A stretch of 14,455 nucleotides of DNA from an uncultured Collinsella sp. (GTDB taxonomy: Bacteria > Actinomycetota > Coriobacteriia > Coriobacteriales > Coriobacteriaceae), in the NCBI GenBank assembly GCA_958421035.1, contig CATZKS010000050.1:1-14455 (forward strand). Direction: 5' to 3'. The position numbers and the translations under genes are program-made. Positions 1 to 6,511 of this stretch are shown one piece after another. The first letter of the stretch is position 1. Every line of letters begins with the position of its first letter. The notes under the pieces were generated by a model. It saw only the letters and a list, made by a program, of their open reading frames with translations. It did not search any database and was not told the origin of the DNA.

Positions 1-104
1 TCGATGCTTGCGATCGTACCGCTGCGGGCCCCACGGCTCCTGCCTGCGGCCTTACGTTTATGGGCGTGGATTACGATCCCGCCGAGCTTGTCGTGCTCGA
101 CTAG
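1..104 (+). CDS. truA: tRNA pseudouridine synthase A, C-terminal fragment (5' end outside window)
   Basis: The reading frame starting at base 3 is open from the window edge to a TAG at 102-104 and encodes about 33 residues. They contain DRTAAGPTAPACGLTFMGVD, which fits the TruA C-terminus: an R..AG.TAPA.GL segment followed by a hydrophobic strand and a V.YD ending. TruA makes pseudouridine at positions 38-40 of the tRNA anticodon arm. The catalytic Asp and the rest of the enzyme lie upstream of the window, so only the last strand is visible. The stop is followed by 161 bases without a clear terminator before the glycosyltransferase-like gene, so read-through is possible. The call rests on a short but characteristic motif. 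Confidence 0.82.
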   Translation, partial: DACDRTAAGPTAPACGLTFMGVDYDPAELVVLD

Positions 105-265
105 GGGAGGGCTTGACGCGCCGTTCGTCGGCATCTGTCATCTGTGGGCTGCGCGTGTGCAACATCTGTTCTTGGCGTGCAGTGCAACCGGTGTCTCATT
201 GCTTTTATTTATGGGGTGTACCATGAACCACGGTTTGATTCATTGCTGTCGAGAGGACGGATAAC

Positions 266-1306
266 TTGGTTCGACGTGGCTCGCATCCGCGACTTTCGGT
301 GATCCTTGTGGTAGAAGGTTCGCCCAGCTATGCGATGCGTGCGCTCGAGAGTATCCAGAACCAAGACCTCTACGATTTGCAGATTGTCGTTGTCTGCCGC
401 GATGCTGCGCCCGGTGCGCGCCATTCGCTTCAGGTTGCTGCCGATAGGGACATCCATATTGATTTGATTGACGTCGAGGACGCGAAGCGCGGCGCTTGTC
501 TTCGTGCCGGTTTTGATGCCTCGCGCGGCTCTCAAATCATCGCCATGAACGCCGATGAGTGGTTTGCTCCGCAGGCCCTTTCCAAGATGGTCGATATCGC
601 GTGCGATACTGCGGCAGACATTGTGCTCCCCTCGGTGTCGCTCGATCGATACGATGCGCATCGCGAGCGTCATTCGCGCGTCTTGGATGCTGCCTCTATT
701 GCCATAGAAGACGAGTCTTCTATGGTGACTGGGCTGCCCCAGTTGATTTTGGGCGGCCTAGTCGCTCAGACCTCTGGCGTGATGTATAGCCGTCCGCTGT
801 TTGAGGCATGCCTGTCGCGCGGCAAGGCGTACCGTACGGTTGAGTTTATGGCTTATGCGCTCTCGCAGGCACGATTCGTGTCCGGCTGCGGCGACGCTTG
901 TTTCCACGCGGTGGCACCTAAGCTTACAGATGCCTTTGATCCCACCATGTATGCCAGGATATCCGATGACACTCGAGCGCTCGACGAGCTTGCGGACTCA
1001 CTCTCGGAAGCAGATAGCGGTGGTCGGCTCAAGCTGGCAAGCCAAAAGTTCTACTTTGCCGGACTGGTCGCCTGCATCGAGAATTTGTGTCTGAGCCCGC
1101 ATGGGGTGTCGTCAATCGAGCGTTCCGCCCGCATGCGTGATATGCTCGATGCGCCTCGAACCCGTCAGATGGTCGCCGCGCTCAAGGATAACCATCGGGG
1201 GCTCGGTCTGTTGTTTGGGCCGATCGCCAGCGCCAAGCCCGCGCGCTGCGTGATGTGTACGCATCTGGCAGCTTTTCTTAACCGGACGGGCACAAAAACC
1301 GCCTAA
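266..1306 (+). CDS. Glycosyltransferase family 2-like protein
   Basis: This 346-residue soluble protein begins with a GT-A (family 2) pattern. LSVILVVEGSPSYAMRALES (residues 10-29) corresponds to the first beta strand and the helix that follows, QIVVV (39-43) to the second strand, and GACLRAGFDASRGSQIIAMN (76-95), with ADEW after it (96-99), to the region that holds the DxD metal-binding motif. Here the motif reads N-A-D-E instead of D-x-D, and the first strand lacks the usual PxYN, so the donor site is degenerate and the sugar cannot be predicted. No membrane segment is visible. The start is TTG at 266, preceded by GAGAGG at 251-256; an in-frame stop at 236-238 excludes a much longer N-terminus. 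It lies between truA and argR. A role in wall or capsule polysaccharide is only a guess, and a non-catalytic fold relative is possible. Confidence 0.7.
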   Translation: MVRRGSHPRLSVILVVEGSPSYAMRALESIQNQDLYDLQIVVVCRDAAPGARHSLQVAADRDIHIDLIDVEDAKRGACLRAGFDASRGSQIIAMNADEWFAPQALSKMVDIACDTAADIVLPSVSLDRYDAHRERHSRVLDAASIAIEDESSMVTGLPQLILGGLVAQTSGVMYSRPLFEACLSRGKAYRTVEFMAYALSQARFVSGCGDACFHAVAPKLTDAFDPTMYARISDDTRALDELADSLSEADSGGRLKLASQKFYFAGLVACIENLCLSPHGVSSIERSARMRDMLDAPRTRQMVAALKDNHRGLGLLFGPIASAKPARCVMCTHLAAFLNRTGTKTA

Positions 1307-1316
1307 ACGGCTCATC

Positions 1317-1346
1317 TCGAAACAAATTTGCATAGAATTGTTTCGA
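1317..1346. repeat. Perfect 9-bp inverted repeat upstream of argR
   Basis: TCGAAACAA (1317-1325) and TTGTTTCGA (1338-1346) are perfect inverted copies separated by 12 bases, so the half-sites are centred 21 bp apart, two helical turns. This suits a dimeric DNA-binding protein. No U-run follows, so it is a poor terminator for the glycosyltransferase-like gene. It lies in the A/T-rich argR upstream region and could be an operator. The binding protein is unknown. Confidence 0.45.
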
Positions 1347-1391
1347 AATGCGTTCTTATACACAAAAGCCTTCAAATAGCGTTAAACTATT

Positions 1392-1408
1392 CAATCACTA
1401 ATTGATTG
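1392..1408. promoter_or_regulatory. Small palindrome just upstream of argR, possible operator
   Basis: CAATCA (1392-1397) and TGATTG (1403-1408) are perfect inverted arms around a 5-base centre, ending 15 bases before the argR SD. ArgR proteins bind palindromic AT-rich boxes of about 18 bp and often regulate their own gene. This site has the right size and place but is not a good match to the TGAAT...ATTCA consensus, although an ATTCA half-site occurs at 1389-1393. It could equally be a chance palindrome. Confidence 0.25.
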
Positions 1409-1438
1409 TCTCCGCTATCTTTTGGAGAGAGGGTTTGT

Positions 1439-1876
1439 ATGGCTAAAAAACGCAATGGGCGCCAGGATGCCATTAGAGATATTGTGCGCAATAAGGACGT
1501 CCGCACGCAGCGCGTGCTGGTCGATGAGCTCCGCGCTATGGGCTTTGATTGCACGCAGGCGACTGTCTCTCGCGATATTGCCGATATGGGGCTGCGTAAG
1601 CTCCCTGAGGGCATCTATGTTCTGGCAGAGGACCTGCACCTGCAGCGTATGGTTTCCGAGCTCGTAACGGGCGTTCTGCGCACCGATAATCTGGTTATGA
1701 TTAAGGCTCAGCCTGGCACGGCTTCCGGCATCGCCGCCGCCGTTGATGCGGCAGAGCTGCCCGATGTGCTTGGCTCGCTTGCCGGCAACGATACGATTTT
1801 GGTTATTGCCCAGACGGCCGAGGACGGCGAGCGTCTCGAGGCGCTGATCAATAAGCTGAGCAATTCTCGCAAGTAG
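1439..1876 (+). CDS. argR: Arginine repressor ArgR
   Basis: The 145-residue length is usual for ArgR/AhrC, a hexameric arginine-responsive regulator of arginine synthesis and breakdown genes. Residues 1-70 form the winged-helix DNA-binding domain, with recognition-helix residues TQATVSRDI at 39-47. Residues 75-145 form the oligomerisation and arginine-binding domain, with GTASGIAAAVD (93-103) and GSLAGNDTILV (112-122). The usual effector-contact pair in the second motif is Asp-Asp (GDD in E. coli ArgR and B. subtilis AhrC); here it is Asn117-Asp118. ATG at 1439 is chosen because GGAGAGAGGG (1424-1433) lies 5 bases upstream. An in-frame TTG at 1406 has no SD and would add non-homologous residues. 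No arginine pathway gene lies nearby, so it probably acts in trans. A strong terminator follows. Confidence 0.95.
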   Translation: MAKKRNGRQDAIRDIVRNKDVRTQRVLVDELRAMGFDCTQATVSRDIADMGLRKLPEGIYVLAEDLHLQRMVSELVTGVLRTDNLVMIKAQPGTASGIAAAVDAAELPDVLGSLAGNDTILVIAQTAEDGERLEALINKLSNSRK

Positions 1877-1927
1877 GCGTGCGGGTCGTGCGCTCGGCAC
1901 CGTGCGCGCTGACATAGTGGCTTGTAA

Positions 1928-1961
1928 GGGGTATCGACGTTGGTCGGTGCCCCCTTTTTTT
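1928..1961 (+). terminator. Intrinsic terminator after argR
   Basis: Stem GGGGTATCGAC (1928-1938) pairs fully, allowing G-U, with GTCGGTGCCCC (1943-1953) around a GTTG loop. Seven T follow at 1955-1961. It lies 51 bases after the argR stop. Confidence 0.9.
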
Positions 1962-2002
1962 GTCTGCCGGTATAAAGACCGCCCATCAGGTCGCTTTAAA
2001 CT

Positions 2003-2044
2003 AAAAAGGCCCCCGAGCAGTTTAATAAGCTGCTCGGGGGCCTT
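2003..2044 (-). terminator. Intrinsic terminator of the class A PBP gene
   Basis: AAGGCCCCCGAGCAG (2006-2020) pairs perfectly with CTGCTCGGGGGCCTT (2030-2044). Read on the minus strand the stem is followed by TTTTTAG. It lies 22 bases past the PBP stop and may also stop plus-strand read-through from argR. Confidence 0.93.
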
Positions 2045-2066
2045 GTTGCTTATGGCCGGATGATTT

Positions 2067-4277
2067 CTAGCCGACCGTATCGTCAGGCGTGGGCGAGGGG
2101 TCGGGAGTGGGTGTAGGCGTAGGCGTAGGCGTAGGCGTAGGCGTGCCGCCATCGCCGCCGGTCGAACCACCAGTGGAGCCGCCCGTCGAGCCACCGGTCG
2201 TACCGGTGCCGCCGGTGGTGTCGCCGCCCGTGGTCTCGGTGGTCGTGGTCGTCGTGGTAGTCGTTGTGGTGGTTTCCTCTTCGTCCTCGTTTTCGTCCTT
2301 GTCGTCGTTCTCCGTCTTCTTGGTGTTGTTGGTGCCGTAGAACTTCCAGACGCTGTTGTTCTTGTAGGTGGGCGCCGTTCCGGTCGCAAACTCCTCGCGC
2401 TCGGTACCGGTCAGAACGGTGTTCATAAATCGCTTAAAGACAGGCAGGTTGGTGCTGTCGCCCAGCAGGTCCGTGCCGTATTTTTGGATGGGGATCTCGC
2501 CCGCGGAATAGCCGGTCCACAGGGCGCACGCCAGCTGCGGGGTATAGCCGCAGAACCACAGGTTAGTGGTGTTGTCGGTGGTGCCCGTTTTGCCGGCATA
2601 GGGCTGGTTGACGCTCAGAGCGCCAGCAGCACCCGTACCGCTTCCCTGCATGACGCCGGACAGAACATCGGTGACCGCGGCAGCCTCGCCTTCGGTGAGC
2701 ACCTGCGTGGGATTGTCGGTGTGCTGGTACAGAACCGAGCCGGTACGCGAGTCGATCTCGGTGATGGCGATTGGCTGGCGATAATAGCCGCCGTTGGCAA
2801 AAGTGGCGTAGGCCGATGCCATCTCGAGCGGCGAGATGGACCCGGTGCCGAGCGTCATGACGGGAACGTCCTCGATATTGTCCTTGGCGGGATCGATGCC
2901 GAGCTTTTTGACGAGCGACATGATCTTGTTGTTGCCGATGGCTTCTGCCACCTGAATGTAGCCGGTGTTGGATGAGTATGCCGTTGCCTGCTTAAGCGTG
3001 ATGTTGCCATAGCTCTGGTTGGCATAGTTTTGCACCTTGGTCGTGGTGCCCTTGGCTGTAAGAGGCGAGTTGCAGTTGAGGGTGACGTTGGGGTTCATGC
3101 CGTTTTGGATGGCAGTTGCCAGCGTAAAGGCCTTAAACGTGGAGCCCACAGGGCGCTTTGCCGTAGCGTGGTTCACGTGATTCTCGTCGGCGTTGTAGTC
3201 GTAGCCGCCCACCATACACTTGATGTAGCCGGTCTTGGGGTCAACGACGACCATGCCCATGTCCAGGCCGTCGAGCGAAAGCGTGTCGAGCTGCGCGCGC
3301 ACGGCCTCCTCGGCCACCTGCTGCATGGTGGGGTCGATGGTGGTCTTGACGGTCAGACCGCCCTTAAAGAGCACGTCGGTGGAGAACTCCTGCTCAAGCA
3401 GCTGCTTAACGTAGGAGACAAAGTAGGGTTGAGAGTACACATCGACGCCGCTGCCCGAAATCTCGGTCACGTTAAGCGTGATGGGCTCAGCCTGTGCGGC
3501 ATCGTGCTCTTCCTGCGTGATGTGGCCCAGACGCAGCATGTTGTCCAGAACCTTGTTGCGGCGGGACAGCGCCAGGTCGGGATTGACCGTGGGGTCGTAC
3601 TGCGAGGGCGAGTTGGGAAGGCCGATGAGCAGCGCGGCCTCGCTCAGGGTGAGGTCGGCGGCGGTCTTGGACAGATAGGTCTCGGCGGCGGCCTCGATAC
3701 CATATGCTCCATGGCCGTAGTAGATGGTGTTGAGGTACATCATGAGGATCTCGTCCTTGGAGTACATATCCTCCATCTTGATGGCGATATAGGCCTCGCG
3801 CACCTTACGCTCGATGGTCGAGTCGAATTGTTCCTCCTGCAAGATGGTGTTGCGAACCAGCTGCTGGGTGATGGTCGATGCGCCCTCGTGGCCGCCGGTG
3901 AGGGTTGCCACCGATGCGCGCGCAATGCCCCAGAGGTCGATGCCGCCATGCTCGTAGAAGCGCTCGTCCTCAACGTCGACAGTGCCCTGCAGCACGTACG
4001 GGGACACCTGGTCCTTGGTGATGGACTTGCGGTTTTGAGTGTAGAAGCTCGCGATCTTGTTACCGTTGCAGTCGACGATTTCGGTGGGCTCACTTACCAG
4101 ATAAGCGTTGGCGTCGGTGTAGTCGGGCAGGTCGGACAGCCAGCGGTTGACGTTGCCGATCATGCCGATGCCAAACGCTACGCTCGCGATAAGCAGAAAG
4201 CCCAAAAACGAGAGCAAGATCATGGGAAGGACATGCGTCTTGGAGCGACTGCGTCCCTGTCGTTGGCGAGGACCCAT
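2067..4277 (-). CDS. Class A penicillin-binding protein (bifunctional transglycosylase/transpeptidase)
   Basis: This 736-residue membrane enzyme polymerises and cross-links peptidoglycan outside the cell. A basic N-terminus precedes one membrane segment (about residues 17-40). The GT51 transglycosylase domain shows EDERFYEHGG (103-112, catalytic Glu103) and GASTITQQLVRN (132-143). The transpeptidase domain shows STFK (379-382, nucleophile Ser379), SSN (435-437) and KTGTT (563-567). After about residue 650 comes a low-complexity tail: acidic D/E, 12 consecutive Thr, GGST repeats, then seven Thr-Pro pairs. I choose the ATG at 4277 because GGAGG lies 7 bases upstream; an in-frame ATG at 4337 adds 20 residues but has no SD. 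It is a PBP1A/PonA-type protein, but the exact paralogue name is uncertain. It stands alone, divergent from the U32 gene, with its own terminator. Confidence 0.96.
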   Translation of the reverse strand: MGPRQRQGRSRSKTHVLPMILLSFLGFLLIASVAFGIGMIGNVNRWLSDLPDYTDANAYLVSEPTEIVDCNGNKIASFYTQNRKSITKDQVSPYVLQGTVDVEDERFYEHGGIDLWGIARASVATLTGGHEGASTITQQLVRNTILQEEQFDSTIERKVREAYIAIKMEDMYSKDEILMMYLNTIYYGHGAYGIEAAAETYLSKTAADLTLSEAALLIGLPNSPSQYDPTVNPDLALSRRNKVLDNMLRLGHITQEEHDAAQAEPITLNVTEISGSGVDVYSQPYFVSYVKQLLEQEFSTDVLFKGGLTVKTTIDPTMQQVAEEAVRAQLDTLSLDGLDMGMVVVDPKTGYIKCMVGGYDYNADENHVNHATAKRPVGSTFKAFTLATAIQNGMNPNVTLNCNSPLTAKGTTTKVQNYANQSYGNITLKQATAYSSNTGYIQVAEAIGNNKIMSLVKKLGIDPAKDNIEDVPVMTLGTGSISPLEMASAYATFANGGYYRQPIAITEIDSRTGSVLYQHTDNPTQVLTEGEAAAVTDVLSGVMQGSGTGAAGALSVNQPYAGKTGTTDNTTNLWFCGYTPQLACALWTGYSAGEIPIQKYGTDLLGDSTNLPVFKRFMNTVLTGTEREEFATGTAPTYKNNSVWKFYGTNNTKKTENDDKDENEDEEETTTTTTTTTTTTETTGGDTTGGTGTTGGSTGGSTGGSTGGDGGTPTPTPTPTPTPTPDPSPTPDDTVG
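2113..2142. repeat. Hexanucleotide tandem repeat in the PBP tail
   Basis: Five perfect tandem copies of GTAGGC (plus strand) with imperfect units on both sides encode part of the Thr-Pro run on the minus strand. Because the unit is 6 bp, gain or loss of copies stays in frame and changes tail length by two residues per copy. Confidence 0.9.
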
Positions 4278-4438
4278 ATATTGACCTCCGGGTATGTCGT
4301 GCCAGGCGGCAGGTATGCTGCCGGGCAGGATGGACATAAGTTATTACACGATAAACCAATCGGGGCGCACGAAGCCTCGTGTATGCTGGTTGGCAGCAAT
4401 TTTCAGAGTGAAAGCACACCTTGGCAAGGAGTTTACCG

Positions 4439-6415
4439 ATGGCGATTCGGCCGATGGAACCGAGCGGACAATGCGAAAGCGAGTTGGCGGCGGTTGGAGT
4501 GGCGCTGCCCGAACTGCTGGCGCCTGCTGGCGGGCTCGACCAGATGCTCGCGGCGATTGCGGCGGGTGCCGATGCCATCTATGCGGGGCTGGATGGATTC
4601 AACGCTCGAGTGAGCGCGCATGGCTTTAGCGATGATGAGTTCGCGCGCGGTTGTGCCGTGGCCCATGCCCATGGCGTGCGTGTGTATGTGACGCTCAACG
4701 TGTTCGTGTTCGATGATGAGCTTGCCGATGCCGTGGCGTTGGGGGCGCATGCGCACGCGTTGGGTGCCGATGCGCTGATTGTGGCAGATGCCGGGCTGGC
4801 TTGCGCGCTTCGTGCGGCGATTCCGGGGGTCGAGATTCACCTGTCCACCCAAGCGGGCGCCCATAGCGAGGGTGCCGTGCAATTGGCTGCCAAGGAGTTG
4901 GGAGTTGAGCGCGTGACGACGGCGCGCGAGCTGAGCGTGGCGGAGATCGGGACGCTTTGCGCTACCGGCGTGCCCATCGAGGTGTTCTGTCACGGCGCTA
5001 TTTGCATTGGATACTCGGGTGCGTGCGGGTTCTCTGCCCTTCGACGTGGCCGCTCTGCGATGCGCGGCGACTGCACGCAACCGTGCCGCCTATCCTATGA
5101 CTTGGTGGACGAGGCGGGGCAGAGTGTTGTCGCTGTCGAAGGGGATCGCCTGCTTTGTCCGCGTGACTATCTGGGTATCGCGCATCTGCCCGAGCTTGTT
5201 GCCGCCGGCGTGGCATCGCTCAAGATCGAGGGCCGCATGAAGAATCCCGACTACGTCTTTAACGTGGTGAGGGTGTGGCGTCGGGCGCTCGATATGCTGC
5301 GCGACGGCGCATGGGATGCCGATGCGGTGCCGGCGCTTGAGCGCGAGCTGGGAAGGTCGTTCAACCGCGGCTTTACCGATGCGTATCTGCGGGGCCGTTC
5401 GGGCGCCGAGCTCATGAGCTTTGAGCGCGCGATCAACCAGGGTGTGCGCGTGGGCCACTTGGTGGCGGTGGGTCACGAAGAGGTGACGGTTGAGCTTGAT
5501 GCCGCCGTGGCGGCGGGTGATACGCTCGAGATCCGATTTTACCCGGGTGCCGACGCGCGTCCCGATGTGCCCAAGCGCTGGCCGCAGGTGCCTTGCCCCG
5601 TGGATGCCGTTGCGGGAGAGCGCATCGTCGTGCATTGCAAACGCAAGGTGGACGCGGGCTGCGAGGTCTATTTGATTCGTAGCGCCGGCGTGCTGGGGCA
5701 GACGGCAACGGTGTTGGAGCGCATGCGGGCCGAGGCAGATGCGGTCACGCCTGTTGAGCGGTCCGTTGAGGTGTTGCCGTTTGAGGGCGTTCTGGCAGAT
5801 GGTGATGTGCCGACGGAGTTGGCGGGGCCGGGGGAGCCGGCAAAGCGCGAGGATTTTGCTCGTATGGTCTTTGCCTGGGAACTGATGGATGTGGATCCGC
5901 GCGATGAGCGAGATCTGTCCGATGCGACGGTGGTGCTTGACGAAGTGTGCCGCGCAGGCGACGCCGAGCGGACTCGGGCGCTTATGCAACGTGCCGGGCG
6001 CATCGTCTGCCGCAATCTGGGACAGGTGGCGATCGCCCGCGAGCTGGGCACGGCGTTTGACGTGGCGGCGCCGGTGTTCTGCGCCAATCGAGCCACGCTT
6101 GCTTGGCTGCGCGGGCTTGGTGCGGGGTGGGTATACTTGCCTGCCGAGTTGCTCGGCAATGACAGGGAGCGTATTGCCGAGTTGGCTGCTGAACCCGGCG
6201 TCTTGGGTCCGGTCGACGCTGACCGTCCCGAGCTTATGGTGTGCGAGCACTGCCTACTGACCGCCGAGGGCGTCTGCGCCACCGATGCGACGGGGCAGGT
6301 TCGTTGCCGCGACTGCTTGCGTCGTCGGCAGGTACGCTATCTGGTCGAGCGTGACGGTACACGTCTGCCAGTTGCCATTGACGCATGCGGCAGGACGAGG
6401 ATTTTCCTGTCGTAG
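4439..6415 (+). CDS. U32 family protein, RlhA/TrhP-like RNA hydroxylation enzyme (annotated as peptidase U32 or collagenase-like)
   Basis: This 658-residue protein begins its core with PELLAPAGG (24-32), typical of U32 proteins. It carries the family signature EVFCHGAICIGYSGACGFSA (181-200) followed by RSAMRGDCTQPCR (205-217). Cys184, Cys189, Cys196, Cys212 and Cys216 are candidates for the Fe-S ligands seen in U32 members. Family members act in RNA hydroxylation (RlhA on 23S rRNA, TrhP on tRNA) or in ubiquinone synthesis (UbiU/V); the old peptidase label is doubtful. The length is close to E. coli RlhA (about 650 residues) rather than the shorter TrhP. A C-terminal cluster, Cys602-x2-Cys605, Cys613 and Cys623-x2-Cys626, looks like a metal site. 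ATG at 4439 has AGGAG 7 bases upstream; an in-frame TTG at 4421 lacks an SD. tyrS follows after 96 bases with no terminator between, so partial cotranscription is possible. Confidence 0.88.
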   Translation: MAIRPMEPSGQCESELAAVGVALPELLAPAGGLDQMLAAIAAGADAIYAGLDGFNARVSAHGFSDDEFARGCAVAHAHGVRVYVTLNVFVFDDELADAVALGAHAHALGADALIVADAGLACALRAAIPGVEIHLSTQAGAHSEGAVQLAAKELGVERVTTARELSVAEIGTLCATGVPIEVFCHGAICIGYSGACGFSALRRGRSAMRGDCTQPCRLSYDLVDEAGQSVVAVEGDRLLCPRDYLGIAHLPELVAAGVASLKIEGRMKNPDYVFNVVRVWRRALDMLRDGAWDADAVPALERELGRSFNRGFTDAYLRGRSGAELMSFERAINQGVRVGHLVAVGHEEVTVELDAAVAAGDTLEIRFYPGADARPDVPKRWPQVPCPVDAVAGERIVVHCKRKVDAGCEVYLIRSAGVLGQTATVLERMRAEADAVTPVERSVEVLPFEGVLADGDVPTELAGPGEPAKREDFARMVFAWELMDVDPRDERDLSDATVVLDEVCRAGDAERTRALMQRAGRIVCRNLGQVAIARELGTAFDVAAPVFCANRATLAWLRGLGAGWVYLPAELLGNDRERIAELAAEPGVLGPVDADRPELMVCEHCLLTAEGVCATDATGQVRCRDCLRRRQVRYLVERDGTRLPVAIDACGRTRIFLS

Positions 6416-6434
6416 GTGCTGCGTCGCGTCAGTT

Positions 6435-6443
6435 TGTTATCAT
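6435..6443 (+). promoter_or_regulatory. Possible extended -10 promoter for tyrS
   Basis: TGTTATCAT reads as TGn followed by TATCAT, which matches the -10 consensus at five of six positions. No -35 element is visible at the right spacing. A start near 6450 would give a leader of about 60 bases, consisting mainly of the hairpin before the tyrS SD. Confidence 0.35.
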
Positions 6444-6463
6444 GAGAGAGTTTATGGACTTCC

Positions 6464-6490
6464 AGCACCGCCGTTTTCGGCGAGGGTGCT
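6464..6490 (+). promoter_or_regulatory. Hairpin in the tyrS leader
   Basis: AGCACC-GCCG (6464-6473) pairs with CGGC-GAG-GGTGCT (6478-6490) around a TTTT loop, with GAG bulged on the 3' side. It ends 8 bases before the AGGAGG SD (6499-6504). No U-run follows the stem, so it is not an ordinary terminator. The leader is too short for a T-box and no T-box motif was seen. Role unknown: message stability or translation control are options. Confidence 0.45.
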
Positions 6491-6511
6491 ATAGCAAAAG
6501 GAGGATACCCA

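Noticed and set aside
105..265. Promoter for the glycosyltransferase-like gene (TTGACG at 113, TACCAT at 219)
   Set aside because: The elements are not correctly spaced with each other or with any partner hexamer, so I could not support a promoter here.
2113..2142. CRISPR-like repeat array
   Set aside because: The units are only 6 bp, contiguous without spacers, and lie in a coding region where they encode Thr-Pro pairs.
1415..2389. Minus-strand frame of about 320 codons across argR and the PBP tail
   Set aside because: Its N-terminal part is a shifted reading of the PBP Thr/Gly/Pro repeats and it crosses two strong terminators.
4278..4337. Longer N-terminus for the PBP from an ATG at 4337
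   Set aside because: That ATG has no SD, whereas the ATG at 4277 has GGAGG 7 bases upstream and gives a normal basic N-terminus before the membrane segment.
4364..4387. CACGA/TCGTG palindrome with TATGCT as promoter/operator of the U32 gene
   Set aside because: The arms are only 5 bp and no -35 element lies at a suitable distance; too weak to report as a feature.
3030..4613. Plus-strand frame of about 530 codons opposite the PBP
   Set aside because: Antisense to conserved transglycosylase and transpeptidase motifs; it also runs into the U32 gene in another frame.
6416..6511. T-box leader of tyrS
   Set aside because: The gap is 96 bases, far shorter than a T-box leader, and neither a T-box sequence nor a terminator is visible.
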